Translations under genes and position numbers: made by a program
The notes under the pieces: model-generated
Told to the model about the DNA's origin: nothing
The model's input: only the letters and a program-made list of their open reading frames with translations
The model's database searches: none
Shown: positions 25,404-35,515 of the stretch, in pieces
Numbering within the stretch: the first letter of the stretch is position 1
Layout of the letters: each line of letters starts with the position of its first letter
Assembly: GCA_006954405.1 (NCBI GenBank)
Contig: LVVQ01000002.1
Location: 248,001-312,000 of the forward strand
Source: Candidatus Methanarcanum hacksteinii
GTDB taxonomy: Archaea > Thermoplasmatota > Thermoplasmata > Methanomassiliicoccales > Methanomethylophilaceae
DNA: 64,000 nucleotides
Reading direction: 5' to 3'

Positions 25404-26318
25404 ATGGTGATAATAAGTGCCAGTAGGAGAACGGATATCCCTGCATTCCATTCAGAATGGTTCATGGGCAGGGTGAGAGAAGGATACGTCATGGTTAGGA
25501 ATCCTGTCGCACATGATGTTGTGTACCGTATCGATCTCAGGCCGCAGAATGTGGATTGTCTGTCATTCATAACGAAGGATCCAAGGCCGATGGAAAGGTA
25601 CATCGATGAACTGATGAGATCATACGATCTGCTCTTCCAAGTCACCATAACGCCGTATGGGAAGGATATCGAACCGAACGTTCCAGATGTCAATGTCATA
25701 ATCGATTCCTTCATACGCATATCGAAGATGATCGGCAAGGGACGTATGTTGTGGAGATACGATCCCGTGATCATCGACGATGAGCATGATATCGTTTATC
25801 ATATGAATTCATTCAAGCACATCTCAGATAGGTTGAAAGGATACACGAGCAGATGCATCTTCTCATTCCTCAGTATGTATGACAGGATAGCACATCTTGA
25901 AGGGATGCGTCCCGTCCCTTCGAATGAGAGGATATCGTTCATCAAGGCTGTGAAGGATATCGCTATCGATAACGGTATGGAATTGACATCGTGTTGTGTG
26001 GAACCGGAATTGAAGGAATTGGGTTTGATGAATAGAGGGTGCATCGATAGGAGACTATTGATCGAGCAGAACATCCCGTTCGATGATGGGATGTCCAACA
26101 ACAGGGATGGATGTCTTTGTGTCAGGAATATCGACATCGGAACATACGATACTTGCATGCATGACTGCATCTACTGTTATGCGAATTCTCCCAATCGTAT
26201 CAAGCGTTCATCCAAAGGATATGATGTGGGGTCCGAATCATTATGTGATGTGCTGAAGGATGGGGACAGGATCGTGGATATAGGCAAGAACAGGAATTGC
26301 AGATTGTCAGATTTTTGA
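25404..26318 (+). CDS. DUF1848 family protein with a cysteine cluster
   Basis: A 304-residue soluble protein that begins VIISASRRTDIPAFHSEWF, the hallmark of DUF1848, and ends with the conserved metal-binding pattern CLCVRNIDIGTYDTC followed by MHDCIYCYAN (about residues 233-260). The four or five closely spaced cysteines suggest an iron-sulfur cluster, perhaps distantly related to radical SAM chemistry, but no function is known. The ATG at 25404 follows GGTGAT. It is divergent from valS and is followed by a separate nuclease gene. Confidence 0.88.
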   Translation: MVIISASRRTDIPAFHSEWFMGRVREGYVMVRNPVAHDVVYRIDLRPQNVDCLSFITKDPRPMERYIDELMRSYDLLFQVTITPYGKDIEPNVPDVNVIIDSFIRISKMIGKGRMLWRYDPVIIDDEHDIVYHMNSFKHISDRLKGYTSRCIFSFLSMYDRIAHLEGMRPVPSNERISFIKAVKDIAIDNGMELTSCCVEPELKELGLMNRGCIDRRLLIEQNIPFDDGMSNNRDGCLCVRNIDIGTYDTCMHDCIYCYANSPNRIKRSSKGYDVGSESLCDVLKDGDRIVDIGKNRNCRLSDF

Positions 26319-26369
26319 TAGGCTCTGCCCTATGGATAATGATTTATCTACAATCGCCATGGTCCAATC

Positions 26370-27335
26370 ATGACAGTCCAGGTTAGGAATCAATTGGTCC
26401 GCAAGATAGACACTGACAATCATGTGATCTGTTTCAACCCGTCGAAACACGGTAAGATCACGGGATCGAGATTCCTAGCGGTCCTCGGTAAGGATAATTA
26501 TACGTCGGATTTCAAAGCCGCATGCCTCATCGCAAGGATATATTCCGAATTCGAACCTACCAAATATACGGAAGCAGGGGACAAGATCGAACCGATAATA
26601 CGTTCGTATGTGAGGGACAATTGGGATGTTCTTCTGAAGGATAGGATGTCTCTCTCCGAAGGTGATGTCATAACCGTCGAGGAACCTGTGGACAAAAGGG
26701 ATTGTCATTACGACCATTTTGGTTCAGAACCCATATTCGGGGGACTCGTGGATGGATATCTTCGCCTTAACGGTACTAGGAAGGCGATATTGGAGATCAA
26801 GACATCATCACACAGGGACGATTGGGCTGACGGAAAGGTACCTGAAGGATATCTCCTACAGGCATCGTTGTATGCGGAGTTGGCAGGACTCGACACCATA
26901 GTCTTTGCCGTAGGTTTCCTCGAGGATGAGGATTATGATGAACCCGAGGCATGGGCGCCTACGGATGATAATACCAAGATCGTTGTCATGCACAAGAAGG
27001 ACATCTCGGAGGAGATGGAGTATGCGGAGGATTGGTTCAAGAGATTCATCCTCAGAGGCATGACTCCGAAATGGACGGATAGGGATGAGTGCGTCATCGA
27101 TAATTTCATCCAGAGAGAGGTGACGTTCCTGTCAGGGGAACTTGTGTGCACGATCAACAAGTTGATCGATTCATATGGGAAATGCGACACATCCGAGATG
27201 GAGGATGAGATCAAACATGCCCTTGCCGGGAAGATGCTCACAGATAACGATCGCATAAAGTATGAGCACAACGGTTATGTGTTCCAAGTGAAGAAGGTAG
27301 ATGGTCAATGTGTATTGACGATAACGAGATCATGA
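26370..27335 (+). CDS. YqaJ-like PD-(D/E)XK exonuclease/recombinase
   Basis: A 321-residue nuclease of the lambda exonuclease/YqaJ fold. The core shows GDKIEPIIRSYV (the usual G-x-x-E helix), GGLVDGYLRLNG, then AILEIKTSS (the ExK step of PD-(D/E)XK) and YLLQASLYAELAGLD. The family digests one DNA strand from double-stranded ends and is common in phages, but chromosomal copies occur in archaea. A possible TATA element about 25 bases before the ATG suggests leaderless expression. It converges on, and overlaps by six bases, the YgjP-like gene. No phage genes flank it, so a housekeeping role is as likely as a mobile origin. Confidence 0.8.
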   Translation: MTVQVRNQLVRKIDTDNHVICFNPSKHGKITGSRFLAVLGKDNYTSDFKAACLIARIYSEFEPTKYTEAGDKIEPIIRSYVRDNWDVLLKDRMSLSEGDVITVEEPVDKRDCHYDHFGSEPIFGGLVDGYLRLNGTRKAILEIKTSSHRDDWADGKVPEGYLLQASLYAELAGLDTIVFAVGFLEDEDYDEPEAWAPTDDNTKIVVMHKKDISEEMEYAEDWFKRFILRGMTPKWTDRDECVIDNFIQREVTFLSGELVCTINKLIDSYGKCDTSEMEDEIKHALAGKMLTDNDRIKYEHNGYVFQVKKVDGQCVLTITRS

Positions 27336-27986
27336 GTTGAGTAACTCCTTCCTTCTCTTCCAATCAGGCATGTACTTGTTCAGAAGTGCCTTGAAATCTG
27401 GACCATGGTTCGGTACGACTGTATGCACCAGTTCGTGCAATACGACATATTCTATGCATTCGATAGGTCTTTTGGCAAGGTTGGTGCTAAGCCACATCTT
27501 CTTGGTCTTGGTATTGCAAGTGCCCCATCTCGATGTCATATGTCTAATCTGCCATGATGAACATGACAATCCCGTGGATGATTCTATCCTTTCTATGATG
27601 CTTGGCAATACCTTTCTTAACAATTCACGATGGATCTCGCGCATCATCGATTCCTCGTCGATGGATTCAGGTCTGCCTACGTTGATCACACCATCTTCGA
27701 TGGTGATGCTCATCTTTTTGGAAGGAACGATGTTCAATTGGAATCCTTTACCGATCAATTCTATCGATTGACCATCGATCAGATGCTGTTTGGTCATGCA
27801 CTTACGTTCCATCGTTTGTGTGATCCAATCGAATCTCTTCTTGACAAGATCATCTATGACAGCATCCGAGCATCTTCTAGGTGCGGTGATTATGACCTTC
27901 GGACCATCTTTGATGTGGATATGGATGTTCTTGATGTCCTTTCTTTGAACATCGATGTCGATACCGTTGATGTTCCTGATGGTCAT
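27330..27986 (-). CDS. YgjP/SprT-like (DUF45) metallopeptidase
   Basis: A 218-residue protein with the zinc motif VVLHELVHTVVPNHGPDFK near the C-terminus (HExxH with a third His) and the conserved SRWGTCNTKTKKMWLS upstream. This is the pattern of M48-like YgjP/DUF45 proteins. Family members are predicted metallopeptidases; one bacterial relative has been reported to act on UTP, so the true substrate is open. It ends inside the YqaJ-like gene (six-base convergent overlap). It may follow as a monocistronic gene; no partner is visible. Confidence 0.9.
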   Translation of the reverse strand: MTIRNINGIDIDVQRKDIKNIHIHIKDGPKVIITAPRRCSDAVIDDLVKKRFDWITQTMERKCMTKQHLIDGQSIELIGKGFQLNIVPSKKMSITIEDGVINVGRPESIDEESMMREIHRELLRKVLPSIIERIESSTGLSCSSWQIRHMTSRWGTCNTKTKKMWLSTNLAKRPIECIEYVVLHELVHTVVPNHGPDFKALLNKYMPDWKRRKELLNS

Positions 27987-28017
27987 GTTGCAGGTGTAAT
28001 AGAATAAAGATAAAGAG

Positions 28018-28037
28018 GATTGGCCCGAAGGCCAATC
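28018..28037 (-). terminator. Terminator after the SNF symporter gene
   Basis: On the minus strand GATTGGCC-TTCG-GGCCAATC forms a perfect 8-bp stem with a stable UUCG loop, followed by CTCTTTATCTTTATT. It lies three bases after the symporter stop codon. Confidence 0.8.
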
Positions 28038-28040
28038 GTT

Positions 28041-29432
28041 TCAAGCGGCGTATATCGTGACGCCGAACAGTCCGCAGATCGATACTATCAATATCGATGC
28101 AAGGAAGACCGGACAGACATACTTGATCATGAAGTCGAACAGCTTCTTCGATTTGAACTCACCATTGATGGCGATCTCCTCGTCGATGAACGACACTTTC
28201 ACAACATATCCGATGAACAGACATGTCACGATCGCAGCGATCGGCATCATGAAGTTGTTGGTAATGGAATCGAATATTCCGAGCCATCCTGCGCCCTGAT
28301 CGAGCGGTGAGAATATCTCAGGGTTAGCGAATCCGAACACTGTGACGAATCCGAGGACCAAGAGTATGATCGATGAGATTACTACCGAGACCTTACGTTT
28401 CACAGCTGCACCATCGATGAACACGGAGACGACCGTTTCAAGGAGTGAGACAGCGGATGTCAGTGCTGCGAAGATGACGAGCAGGTAGAATATGGGTGCG
28501 ATGATGTTCCCCATCCCTCCAGGCATTCCTGCGAACACTTGAGGGAGTGACACGAACATGAGTCCCATTCCTTTCGTACCAGCGAGGTCGGGGCTGATCG
28601 CGAATGCGGCAGGAACGATCATAAGTCCTGCAAGGATAGCAACGACAGTGTCGATGATACTGATGTTACGTGCTGAACTTTCGATGTTCGTATCCTTCTT
28701 CATGTATGAACCATACGTGATCATGATACCCATTGCGAGTGACATCGAGTAGAAGATCTGACTTATCGCTCCAAGGAATGTACCTGCGCTGAGCTTGCTC
28801 ACGTCAGGGCTGAGGTAGTAGACGATTCCGTCCCATATGTCGGGCAATGTCATCTCATAGATCGTGATTCCGATGATCATGACAAGGAGTGTAGGCATGA
28901 GGATCTTACTCAATTTCTCGATACCTCTGTCGACACCGATCGCGACACAAAGAATGACGAGTCCAGCGAATATGATGAACCAGATCGACGGGTCGAGGAA
29001 TCCTCCCTCTCCGCCTGTGATGTAGTTCCACCAGTATGCGCCACCATCATTCGCGAGTGTGTCAAGATTACCGATCGTACTCTCTGCGAACCATTTCGTG
29101 ACCCATCCACCGATGACACAATAGTACGGAACGATGAGTGCAGGTATTATGGCGATGAAATATCCAATGATCTTGTACTTCTTGCAAATATCGCCGAATG
29201 CACTTACACAGGATTTTCCTGTTCTTCTTCCTAGCGCGATCTCAGCCACCATCAGTGAGAAACCGAATGTGACGGCTAAGATGATATAGACGAGGACGAA
29301 CATTCCTCCTCCATAGTGAGACGTAAGATACGGGAATCTCCATAGGTTTCCAAGTCCAACAGCTGATGCAGCTGCGGCCATGACGAATCCTAGCTTACCG
29401 GAGAAACTCCCACGTTTCTCTTCTTCTGCCAT
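28041..29432 (-). CDS. Sodium:neurotransmitter symporter (SNF/LeuT) family transporter
   Basis: A 463-residue inner-membrane transporter with about 11-12 helices. The first helix has the LeuT sodium- and substrate-site segment GFVMAAAASAVGLGNLWRFPYL, followed by GGMFVLVYI, and helix 6 carries MSLAMGIMITYGSYM. Members of this family import amino acids or similar solutes with sodium. The substrate cannot be read from sequence. It is monocistronic with a strong terminator; the AT-rich 240-bp gap upstream (29433-29671) contains promoter-like sequence and three GA(A)TTTCGTA-like words but no gene. Confidence 0.93.
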   Translation of the reverse strand: MAEEEKRGSFSGKLGFVMAAAASAVGLGNLWRFPYLTSHYGGGMFVLVYIILAVTFGFSLMVAEIALGRRTGKSCVSAFGDICKKYKIIGYFIAIIPALIVPYYCVIGGWVTKWFAESTIGNLDTLANDGGAYWWNYITGGEGGFLDPSIWFIIFAGLVILCVAIGVDRGIEKLSKILMPTLLVMIIGITIYEMTLPDIWDGIVYYLSPDVSKLSAGTFLGAISQIFYSMSLAMGIMITYGSYMKKDTNIESSARNISIIDTVVAILAGLMIVPAAFAISPDLAGTKGMGLMFVSLPQVFAGMPGGMGNIIAPIFYLLVIFAALTSAVSLLETVVSVFIDGAAVKRKVSVVISSIILLVLGFVTVFGFANPEIFSPLDQGAGWLGIFDSITNNFMMPIAAIVTCLFIGYVVKVSFIDEEIAINGEFKSKKLFDFMIKYVCPVFLASILIVSICGLFGVTIYAA

Positions 29433-29671
29433 AGATGGGTAAAGTTTATCTGTTATTATTAAAACTATCTACATAAAAACGTTGTTTTTGATGGAATTCG
29501 TAGATATATATTACTGATTTCGTAGTAAATTATTATCGTCCGAAGTGGCATGTTCCTTAAAATGTAATCAATATCGACGTACTGTCGCTTTTTTCATTTG
29601 TACGTGTGTTGTTGTAGACAAATATCTATTTTATATGATGTTATTACGTTACGAATTTCGTAAAATATGGT

Positions 29672-30241
29672 TCATTTAAATACTCTGCCGTCACGTTCAA
29701 TGATCGTTTCCTTTAATTCGATCTTCTTCCCTGATTTATCGACGGCATCGGTGATGATCTTAGTGAGGATGCTGCAGCATGGGATATCCATCCTCAGCAC
29801 CTCGACTTCATCGATAGGTGTCTCTGCGAGTATCTTGTAGATCTTATCGAACCTTTCCTTCGGTTCCAATTTTGGACAGCAGATCAACATCGGTCTGTTG
29901 GATATGTGATCTTTAATATGATCCATGACGAATCCTGTGCAATCCGAAGCTATGATGATGGAACCTTTCAGAAGAGGCATGGCGGGAGAGATCAATGCCA
30001 ATTTTATCGGCCATTGGGAAGAGGGTACAGCCATGAGATTCGGTACAATGTCCTTCTCGATGAAAGATATAGCATCACGAGGGCATGCTGGTAGGCAATC
30101 CCCTATGCCGTCGCATAAGGATTCATTGACGAGTCTTGCTTTACCATCTACGATTTTCAATGCACCTTCGTGGCATGCTTTGACGCATAATCCGCATCCA
30201 TCGCATGAATTCTCGTCGACATGAATTGTCCTTAGGATCAT
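29672..30241 (-). CDS. Two-[4Fe-4S] ferredoxin-domain protein
   Basis: A 189-residue protein whose first 60 residues are a bacterial-type ferredoxin with two cluster motifs, CDGCGLCVKAC and CDGIGDCLPACPRD. The remaining 130 residues contain VALISPAMPLL-like strands, a pair of cysteines in ICCPKLE and another pair in IPCCSIL, which may bind metal or act in redox chemistry. It probably passes electrons in anaerobic metabolism, but no partner gene is adjacent. Similar stand-alone proteins occur in clostridia and methanogens. It is divergent from the large TPR gene with a tRNA between them. Confidence 0.88.
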   Translation of the reverse strand: MILRTIHVDENSCDGCGLCVKACHEGALKIVDGKARLVNESLCDGIGDCLPACPRDAISFIEKDIVPNLMAVPSSQWPIKLALISPAMPLLKGSIIIASDCTGFVMDHIKDHISNRPMLICCPKLEPKERFDKIYKILAETPIDEVEVLRMDIPCCSILTKIITDAVDKSGKKIELKETIIERDGRVFK

Positions 30242-30342
30242 GATGATGTATCGCAGTCATGCTAAATCCATTTTCTCATTGTACATGACCGAGCCATTGC
30301 ATATGCTATAGGCACTTAATTGAGTAATGGTGTAATAAGAGA

Positions 30343-30417
30343 TGGTGCATCCGCCGGGAATCGAACCCGGGCAACAAGCTTGGAAGGCTTGAATCCTAGC
30401 CCCTAGATCACAGATGC
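30343..30417 (-). tRNA. tRNA-Gly (anticodon UCC)
   Basis: The minus strand folds as a cloverleaf with acceptor GCATCTG/CGGATGC, anticodon stem CAAGC/GCTTG with loop CTTCCAA (anticodon TCC), T arm CCGGGTTCGATTCCCGG, discriminator A and an encoded CCA. It is the second glycine isoacceptor in the window. Confidence 0.95.
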
Positions 30418-30525
30418 AGTAATTCGGATAATCAAGAAGCTATATTTAATCATAGTGTTCGTTCAATCGGCCTGGAATCGATTCTATGGTAATTTCATTA
30501 TATCATTGACGGATATAGGAGAGTC

Positions 30526-33500
30526 ATGGGCGTACCTGTATTCTCCGACAATGCTGACATAAAGTCATGGAGGGAACTCTCGATGATCGAGAAAGGCCCT
30601 CTTAGGAAGAATACGTTCCGCAGTAAGGAGAGGTTCGAACGCATACTGAGCGAGTTTGGCGATTCGAACGAGATGAATCCATGGATCGCATCGAAGGTCT
30701 TGGACCTCATAATGAGATTACCGATCGATGACAAGTCTAGGGAGATACAGAAGGTCGTCAGAAGATGCAGGGCATCGGACAGTATCCCGAAGATAAAGGC
30801 GGTCTCCTTCCTGATGGAGTTGTCAGAATTCGATATAGCCGCATCCATAATGGACGGGATGTCCGTCAGGAACAACATATCCCAATGGGAGTATTGGCGC
30901 GGATTGATATGCAAGGAAACGGGTGATCTCCAGTCTGCGATATCGCATTTCATCAGATCGTATGATGCGGACAGCACATTCATACCTGTATTGTCCGAAT
31001 TGGAATCCCTGACGATGGATGATACGTGGACGTACAGGAAGGATATAGAATCCATCTTCATGGGGGATGATGTGGTATCCACATCCGAGGTCCTCGGTTG
31101 TCCTATGGAGAATCTCCGCGAGATATACCGTGAATCTATCCTTTCAGGATACGAACAGGCGATATCGTCATTGAAGGGTACGACAGGTTACGCATCCGGC
31201 GATATCGATCACATCCTTGCTATGGCAAGATTCCTTCACAGAAGGTGTGAATATCAGGCATCCATCGACGAATATCTCAAGATCAAGGACGGGCACCTCA
31301 GCATATCCTTGGAATTGGTGTCCGTATACATCGATGCAGGGATGTTCCGCAATGCGATAGAGTTGTGCAAGGAATTGGAATCCATAGGTCCTGGTGACCG
31401 TAGGCTCGTAGAATCGTTCATCCGCATATACGCCAAGGAAGAGGACAGGGCGGACATGACCTACTACATGGAGATGTATCGCTGTGAGGACTATGCGGAC
31501 AGTGACGGATATGTGATGATGATCCATCTCATGATGCCGCTTTCCATGTACACGAGCGTGAATCAGCTGATACGCCTCATGGAGGTATCAGGTGTGGATG
31601 AGACCATAACATCCGTACTCTCGTCCGAGAACGATTATGCCGCCAACATGTACACACAAGCATTGGCGTCCATATCGAAGGCATTGAAGAAGGATCCAAG
31701 GAATCTTGACTACAAGATACAGAAGATGAGGGCCCTGGCGGCTATGAACAATCCGAAGGTGATGGCCGATGTCAATGACATCCTCAGGAACGATCCCCAC
31801 AACATACAGGCATTGAACGTGAAGAAGGAGATCCTCCTGAAGAATAAGGATTACGAATCAGCATTGAAGGTCTGCGACGAGATGCGTGAGATATATCCTG
31901 ACGATGCGAACATCGTCAGCGACATAGCGACGATATACGGCGACATGGGGCGTACGGAGGAATCCATCAGGGCCTATCGTGAATCACTCGGCATGAGGAC
32001 GGATCCGTCGTTGTTCATGAGCGTCATCAAGAGATTGGTGTCTGACTGTAAGTACGAGGAAGCGGTCTCGATCATCGGGGAGTATGACGATAGCTACGGG
32101 ATGATACCTGGTTCGTGGATACTCAGGGGCAATTCCGAATACGCGCTCAGAAGGTATTCCGATGCAGTGGAATCATATGACAGGGCGTTGGAATTGGATC
32201 ATGACGATCATAGGGTATGGCATTCCAGAGGTATGGCCGCAGAGGCCATCAGGGATTATGAGAAGGCCGAATCGTCGTATGACAGAGCGATATTGTTGGA
32301 TCTGGACAATGAGGAGTATTGGATATCGAAATCCATCGTTCAGGAGAAGAACGGTGATTATTCCGGAGCCATAAGGTCATTGAACAGGGTGATAGACGAG
32401 CATCCGGAGAATTCCTATGCTCTCATGAAGAAGGCATACATCCTCTCAAGATTGGACAAGAACAAGGAAGCCATGATATTCATAGAATTGGCTTTGAAGA
32501 TAGAACCCAGTAACTTGGACATACTGCGGGCGAAACGTGACCTGTGCGTACGTGACAAGGACATCGATGCTGCTGATGAGGTATGTAGGAAGATGATACG
32601 CTACAAACCGAATGACGATTCATTGAGGTTAGAGGAGGCAAGGATCCTCTGCGATAGCAGGAGATACACCAAGGCTCTGAACGCATTGGATGGTATGCAC
32701 GATCCTAACACACTGGATGTATTGAAGGTCAGGCGCACGATACACATCGCCGAGGGTCCACAGAACGAATTGATACGCACATGCAACCTGATCCATGAGA
32801 AGGAACCGAACGACAGAGAGAATATGATGATCCTCGCCCGTGCATATGATGATGCGGGAAAGAAGAACGAAGCACTCAAGATATACGATCTGTTGAAGGA
32901 ATCCAATCCAGAGGATAAGAGGGCAGCGATCGGAAGTGCGATGATGACGGAGGATCAGGAATCTGCATTGAAGGTCATCAACGATTCGTTGAAGGATGAT
33001 CCCAACAACATCGATCTGCTGTTCGATGCGTCGGATATACTGTTGTCATCCGGTAGGTATCATGATGCTGAGGCATACATGAGCAGGGCGGTCGATGCTG
33101 AACCCGATTCTCCAGATCCCTATATCAGAAGGTCGAGACTTCAGATGAAATACGGCCTCTATAACGAAGCGATCTTGACGATGGAGGATGCGATGAAATC
33201 CGTCATAATGCAGGATCCCGAGATGTGGATATGCCTTGGGGATGCACAGATGGAGATCGGGAACAACGCCGATGCGCTGATGTCATACAACAACGCATTG
33301 GAGATGGATGATGCATACAAAGGCATCCATACGAAACGCGGACTCGCACAATTGGCGTTGGGGTTGATCAGTGAGGCTCAGAAGAGTTTTGAGACCGCAT
33401 ACGAGTTGAATGAACGCGATATCATGGCTATGTCACAACTTGCCATGATCCATATGGATGAGGGGAAGATGAACGTGGCGTTGCGGTACATCAAGGATTC

Positions 33501-34227
33501 ATTGGCCGTAGATCAGTTCTTCGGACCAGCACTCGTTGCCGATGTGAAATATCACGTCATGAATTCTGACTTCGATAAGGCGAAGGAGATCGTGGATACA
33601 ATAGGGATGCATGGCGGAGTGGATCCCAAGTATGTGCAGACGATGAGGAGGATGTTGGTCATAGTTCCGGAGGAGAAGGGGCCCGATGAGGATTCCGAAT
33701 CTGTGGAGATAGAATCCTACGCTAGAACACTCATCCAAAAATCATACGAGGGCGAATCGGATGTAAGCGATCCTGCCGTCGCACTCGCAGCATCCATACC
33801 AAGTGACATGGTGGATAAGGTCCTTAGTTATCTGTCAGATATCGAACCATTCGGGGCCATCGTTCCAGGTACGCCTGATTTCGAGCGTATGGAGAAGCTA
33901 TCCCACGATGCCATTGTGAAGGGCGAGATGGAGGACATAGGTGAGAAGACACTGATTCCGCTGTATTCTGCTGTGTTCGATTCCGGTGCAGAATCCGTTG
34001 ATGAGGGTAAGAGGCTCATCTCATACATCTATGAGGTATTGACGATCAATATGGATCCTGCGGAATATGATAAGGGCATCTCCACGATAGTGTCGCATAT
34101 GGTCAATGTAGGTTTGGAACAGAGCATCTATCTGATCATGGAAAGATATGATGTCGGGGTATTCGCCGCAAGGACCGCGTACATGCTCTATGAAAGAGAG
34201 CGCGATTCAGTAGTCGGTCATATCTGA
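30526..34227 (+). CDS. Very large tetratricopeptide-repeat protein
   Basis: A 1,233-residue soluble protein. From about residue 380 to 1,020 it is a nearly continuous array of TPR units (for example SDAVESYDRALELDHDDHR, then EKAESSYDRAILLDLD), each about 34 residues with the W/L-G-Y-A-F-A-P pattern. The first 380 residues are helical, with weaker repeats; the last 180 form a separate helical domain ending in VGHI. TPR arrays hold protein complexes, so it is probably a scaffold; no catalytic motif is seen. The ATG at 30526 has TAGGAG six to ten bases upstream. Its 3' end overlaps the converging truD gene by 21 bases, so both stop codons lie in shared sequence. Confidence 0.9.
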   Translation: MGVPVFSDNADIKSWRELSMIEKGPLRKNTFRSKERFERILSEFGDSNEMNPWIASKVLDLIMRLPIDDKSREIQKVVRRCRASDSIPKIKAVSFLMELSEFDIAASIMDGMSVRNNISQWEYWRGLICKETGDLQSAISHFIRSYDADSTFIPVLSELESLTMDDTWTYRKDIESIFMGDDVVSTSEVLGCPMENLREIYRESILSGYEQAISSLKGTTGYASGDIDHILAMARFLHRRCEYQASIDEYLKIKDGHLSISLELVSVYIDAGMFRNAIELCKELESIGPGDRRLVESFIRIYAKEEDRADMTYYMEMYRCEDYADSDGYVMMIHLMMPLSMYTSVNQLIRLMEVSGVDETITSVLSSENDYAANMYTQALASISKALKKDPRNLDYKIQKMRALAAMNNPKVMADVNDILRNDPHNIQALNVKKEILLKNKDYESALKVCDEMREIYPDDANIVSDIATIYGDMGRTEESIRAYRESLGMRTDPSLFMSVIKRLVSDCKYEEAVSIIGEYDDSYGMIPGSWILRGNSEYALRRYSDAVESYDRALELDHDDHRVWHSRGMAAEAIRDYEKAESSYDRAILLDLDNEEYWISKSIVQEKNGDYSGAIRSLNRVIDEHPENSYALMKKAYILSRLDKNKEAMIFIELALKIEPSNLDILRAKRDLCVRDKDIDAADEVCRKMIRYKPNDDSLRLEEARILCDSRRYTKALNALDGMHDPNTLDVLKVRRTIHIAEGPQNELIRTCNLIHEKEPNDRENMMILARAYDDAGKKNEALKIYDLLKESNPEDKRAAIGSAMMTEDQESALKVINDSLKDDPNNIDLLFDASDILLSSGRYHDAEAYMSRAVDAEPDSPDPYIRRSRLQMKYGLYNEAILTMEDAMKSVIMQDPEMWICLGDAQMEIGNNADALMSYNNALEMDDAYKGIHTKRGLAQLALGLISEAQKSFETAYELNERDIMAMSQLAMIHMDEGKMNVALRYIKDSLAVDQFFGPALVADVKYHVMNSDFDKAKEIVDTIGMHGGVDPKYVQTMRRMLVIVPEEKGPDEDSESVEIESYARTLIQKSYEGESDVSDPAVALAASIPSDMVDKVLSYLSDIEPFGAIVPGTPDFERMEKLSHDAIVKGEMEDIGEKTLIPLYSAVFDSGAESVDEGKRLISYIYEVLTINMDPAEYDKGISTIVSHMVNVGLEQSIYLIMERYDVGVFAARTAYMLYERERDSVVGHI

Positions 34228-35511
34228 TTTGAGGATCTCACGCATCATGCAAGTAGCATAATTCCCTTTAGGGAGTGAGAATCTGACAGAGTACCCGTCA
34301 TCCTCCATCTTAAAATCTAGATCTCTTACGGGACAGATGATCTCTCTCCTTGTGCCTTTGGAGGTGCAATGAGGTAGCCCGGGTACTACGAAATCCCTCT
34401 CGGTTATGCCTTCCTTCTTGATGAAGTTTCTTTCGATCTCACCCATCTCGCCCTCAGCGAATGTGCTGTCGGTACCGTAGAGTGTTATCGTTACGAACGC
34501 CCTCCCTCTGGTGACCTGTCTTTTCACGAGATCGATGTTCTTCGAGGTCGTTATGATGGCATCATCATGCATCGCATTCCCATCAGCGTCGATGGGTACG
34601 ACGACATCTCCGAGTATAGGTTCGTTCAACGGGATGTTCCTTCTCATCCTTTCGCTCAACATCATGTTGAACATGTATGATTGATATGCATGCGTGAACA
34701 TCATCTGCAGGTTTCCAGGCATCTCTGCTATGGCGCCGATATAATCCTCAGGCTGTCTTACGAGATGTTCAGCCATCGTCTTCTCGAAACCCATAGTCTT
34801 CGGCATATCCGGTATTATATCTTCGAAACTCTCGCCCGAACCGAATCTTCTGCGGATATTGTTGATCTCCTCGCCTTCGAATTCCGATTGTTGCGAGAGA
34901 TATGTCATGACAGCACCCTTCAGATCGCCACGGACTATCCTCTCTCCAACGATATGTGTGATTGGTCTAACGGTCCCGAATCTCTGTACGCCGAAGTAAT
35001 TGGGGAATCCTCCGACCGTTTTTATGATCTCTAGGTCCTTCTTTACCTTGGAAGGTATTTCTGAGAGGGGCATGGTGCAATTCCTAACTCTGATGTCGAA
35101 TGAGTTACCAATCAAATCCCCGATCCTCACGCCGCGATTGGCGGTGTATACGTTCTGTATCGATACATCATCGAGTTGGATGAGGTCGATCTTCTCCTTC
35201 GGACATTCGAAGGACATGAGTTGTGTGGTTATTGCCTTCTTATCCTTCGTTCCTGCAAAACCGATCTTCTCCCTTGAGATGAACATCGTCCTTGCTAGAA
35301 GTCTTACGAGTCTATTCGTTTCCCAATTCTTGGATGTGACGTCAGCTATCACGAAACGTCCTTCATCCTTCTGTGCAGGTCTGTTGGATATCTCTTTGAC
35401 GATGAAATCCTCTGCAGAATTCTTTATGCTTCCTCCAGTACCATCGGTATCCGTGAGGTAGAATTGCATACCGATGTCAGCTTCAGCCGTGTGGCAGCAA
35501 CGATACTGCAT
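34207..35511 (-). CDS. truD: tRNA pseudouridine(13) synthase TruD
   Basis: TruD makes pseudouridine at position 13 of tRNA. The protein has the family motifs KIGFAGTKDKKAITTQ (near residue 80, with the catalytic Asp in the usual TKD) and GGFPNYFGVQRFGT (near residue 150), and the long insertion domain before AHQSY-type MFTHAYQSYMFN. The ATG at 35511 starts four bases after the rpoL stop codon and is preferred; an ATG at 35532 would overlap rpoL by 17 bases. From 35511 it is 434 residues, normal for archaea. It forms an operon with rpoL. Confidence 0.95.
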   Translation of the reverse strand: MQYRCCHTAEADIGMQFYLTDTDGTGGSIKNSAEDFIVKEISNRPAQKDEGRFVIADVTSKNWETNRLVRLLARTMFISREKIGFAGTKDKKAITTQLMSFECPKEKIDLIQLDDVSIQNVYTANRGVRIGDLIGNSFDIRVRNCTMPLSEIPSKVKKDLEIIKTVGGFPNYFGVQRFGTVRPITHIVGERIVRGDLKGAVMTYLSQQSEFEGEEINNIRRRFGSGESFEDIIPDMPKTMGFEKTMAEHLVRQPEDYIGAIAEMPGNLQMMFTHAYQSYMFNMMLSERMRRNIPLNEPILGDVVVPIDADGNAMHDDAIITTSKNIDLVKRQVTRGRAFVTITLYGTDSTFAEGEMGEIERNFIKKEGITERDFVVPGLPHCTSKGTRREIICPVRDLDFKMEDDGYSVRFSLPKGNYATCMMREILKSDMTDY

Positions 35512-35515
35512 AGTA

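Noticed and set aside
22678..25446. Longer valS start giving 50 extra residues (from 25446)
   Set aside because: The extra sequence overlaps the divergent DUF1848 gene, has no family similarity, and a TATA box precedes the ATG at 25296.
29490..29665. Three GA(A)TTTCGTA-like words between the SNF and ferredoxin genes
   Set aside because: One lies downstream of the ferredoxin stop codon, the spacing is irregular and the region is AT-rich, so they are weak as operators.
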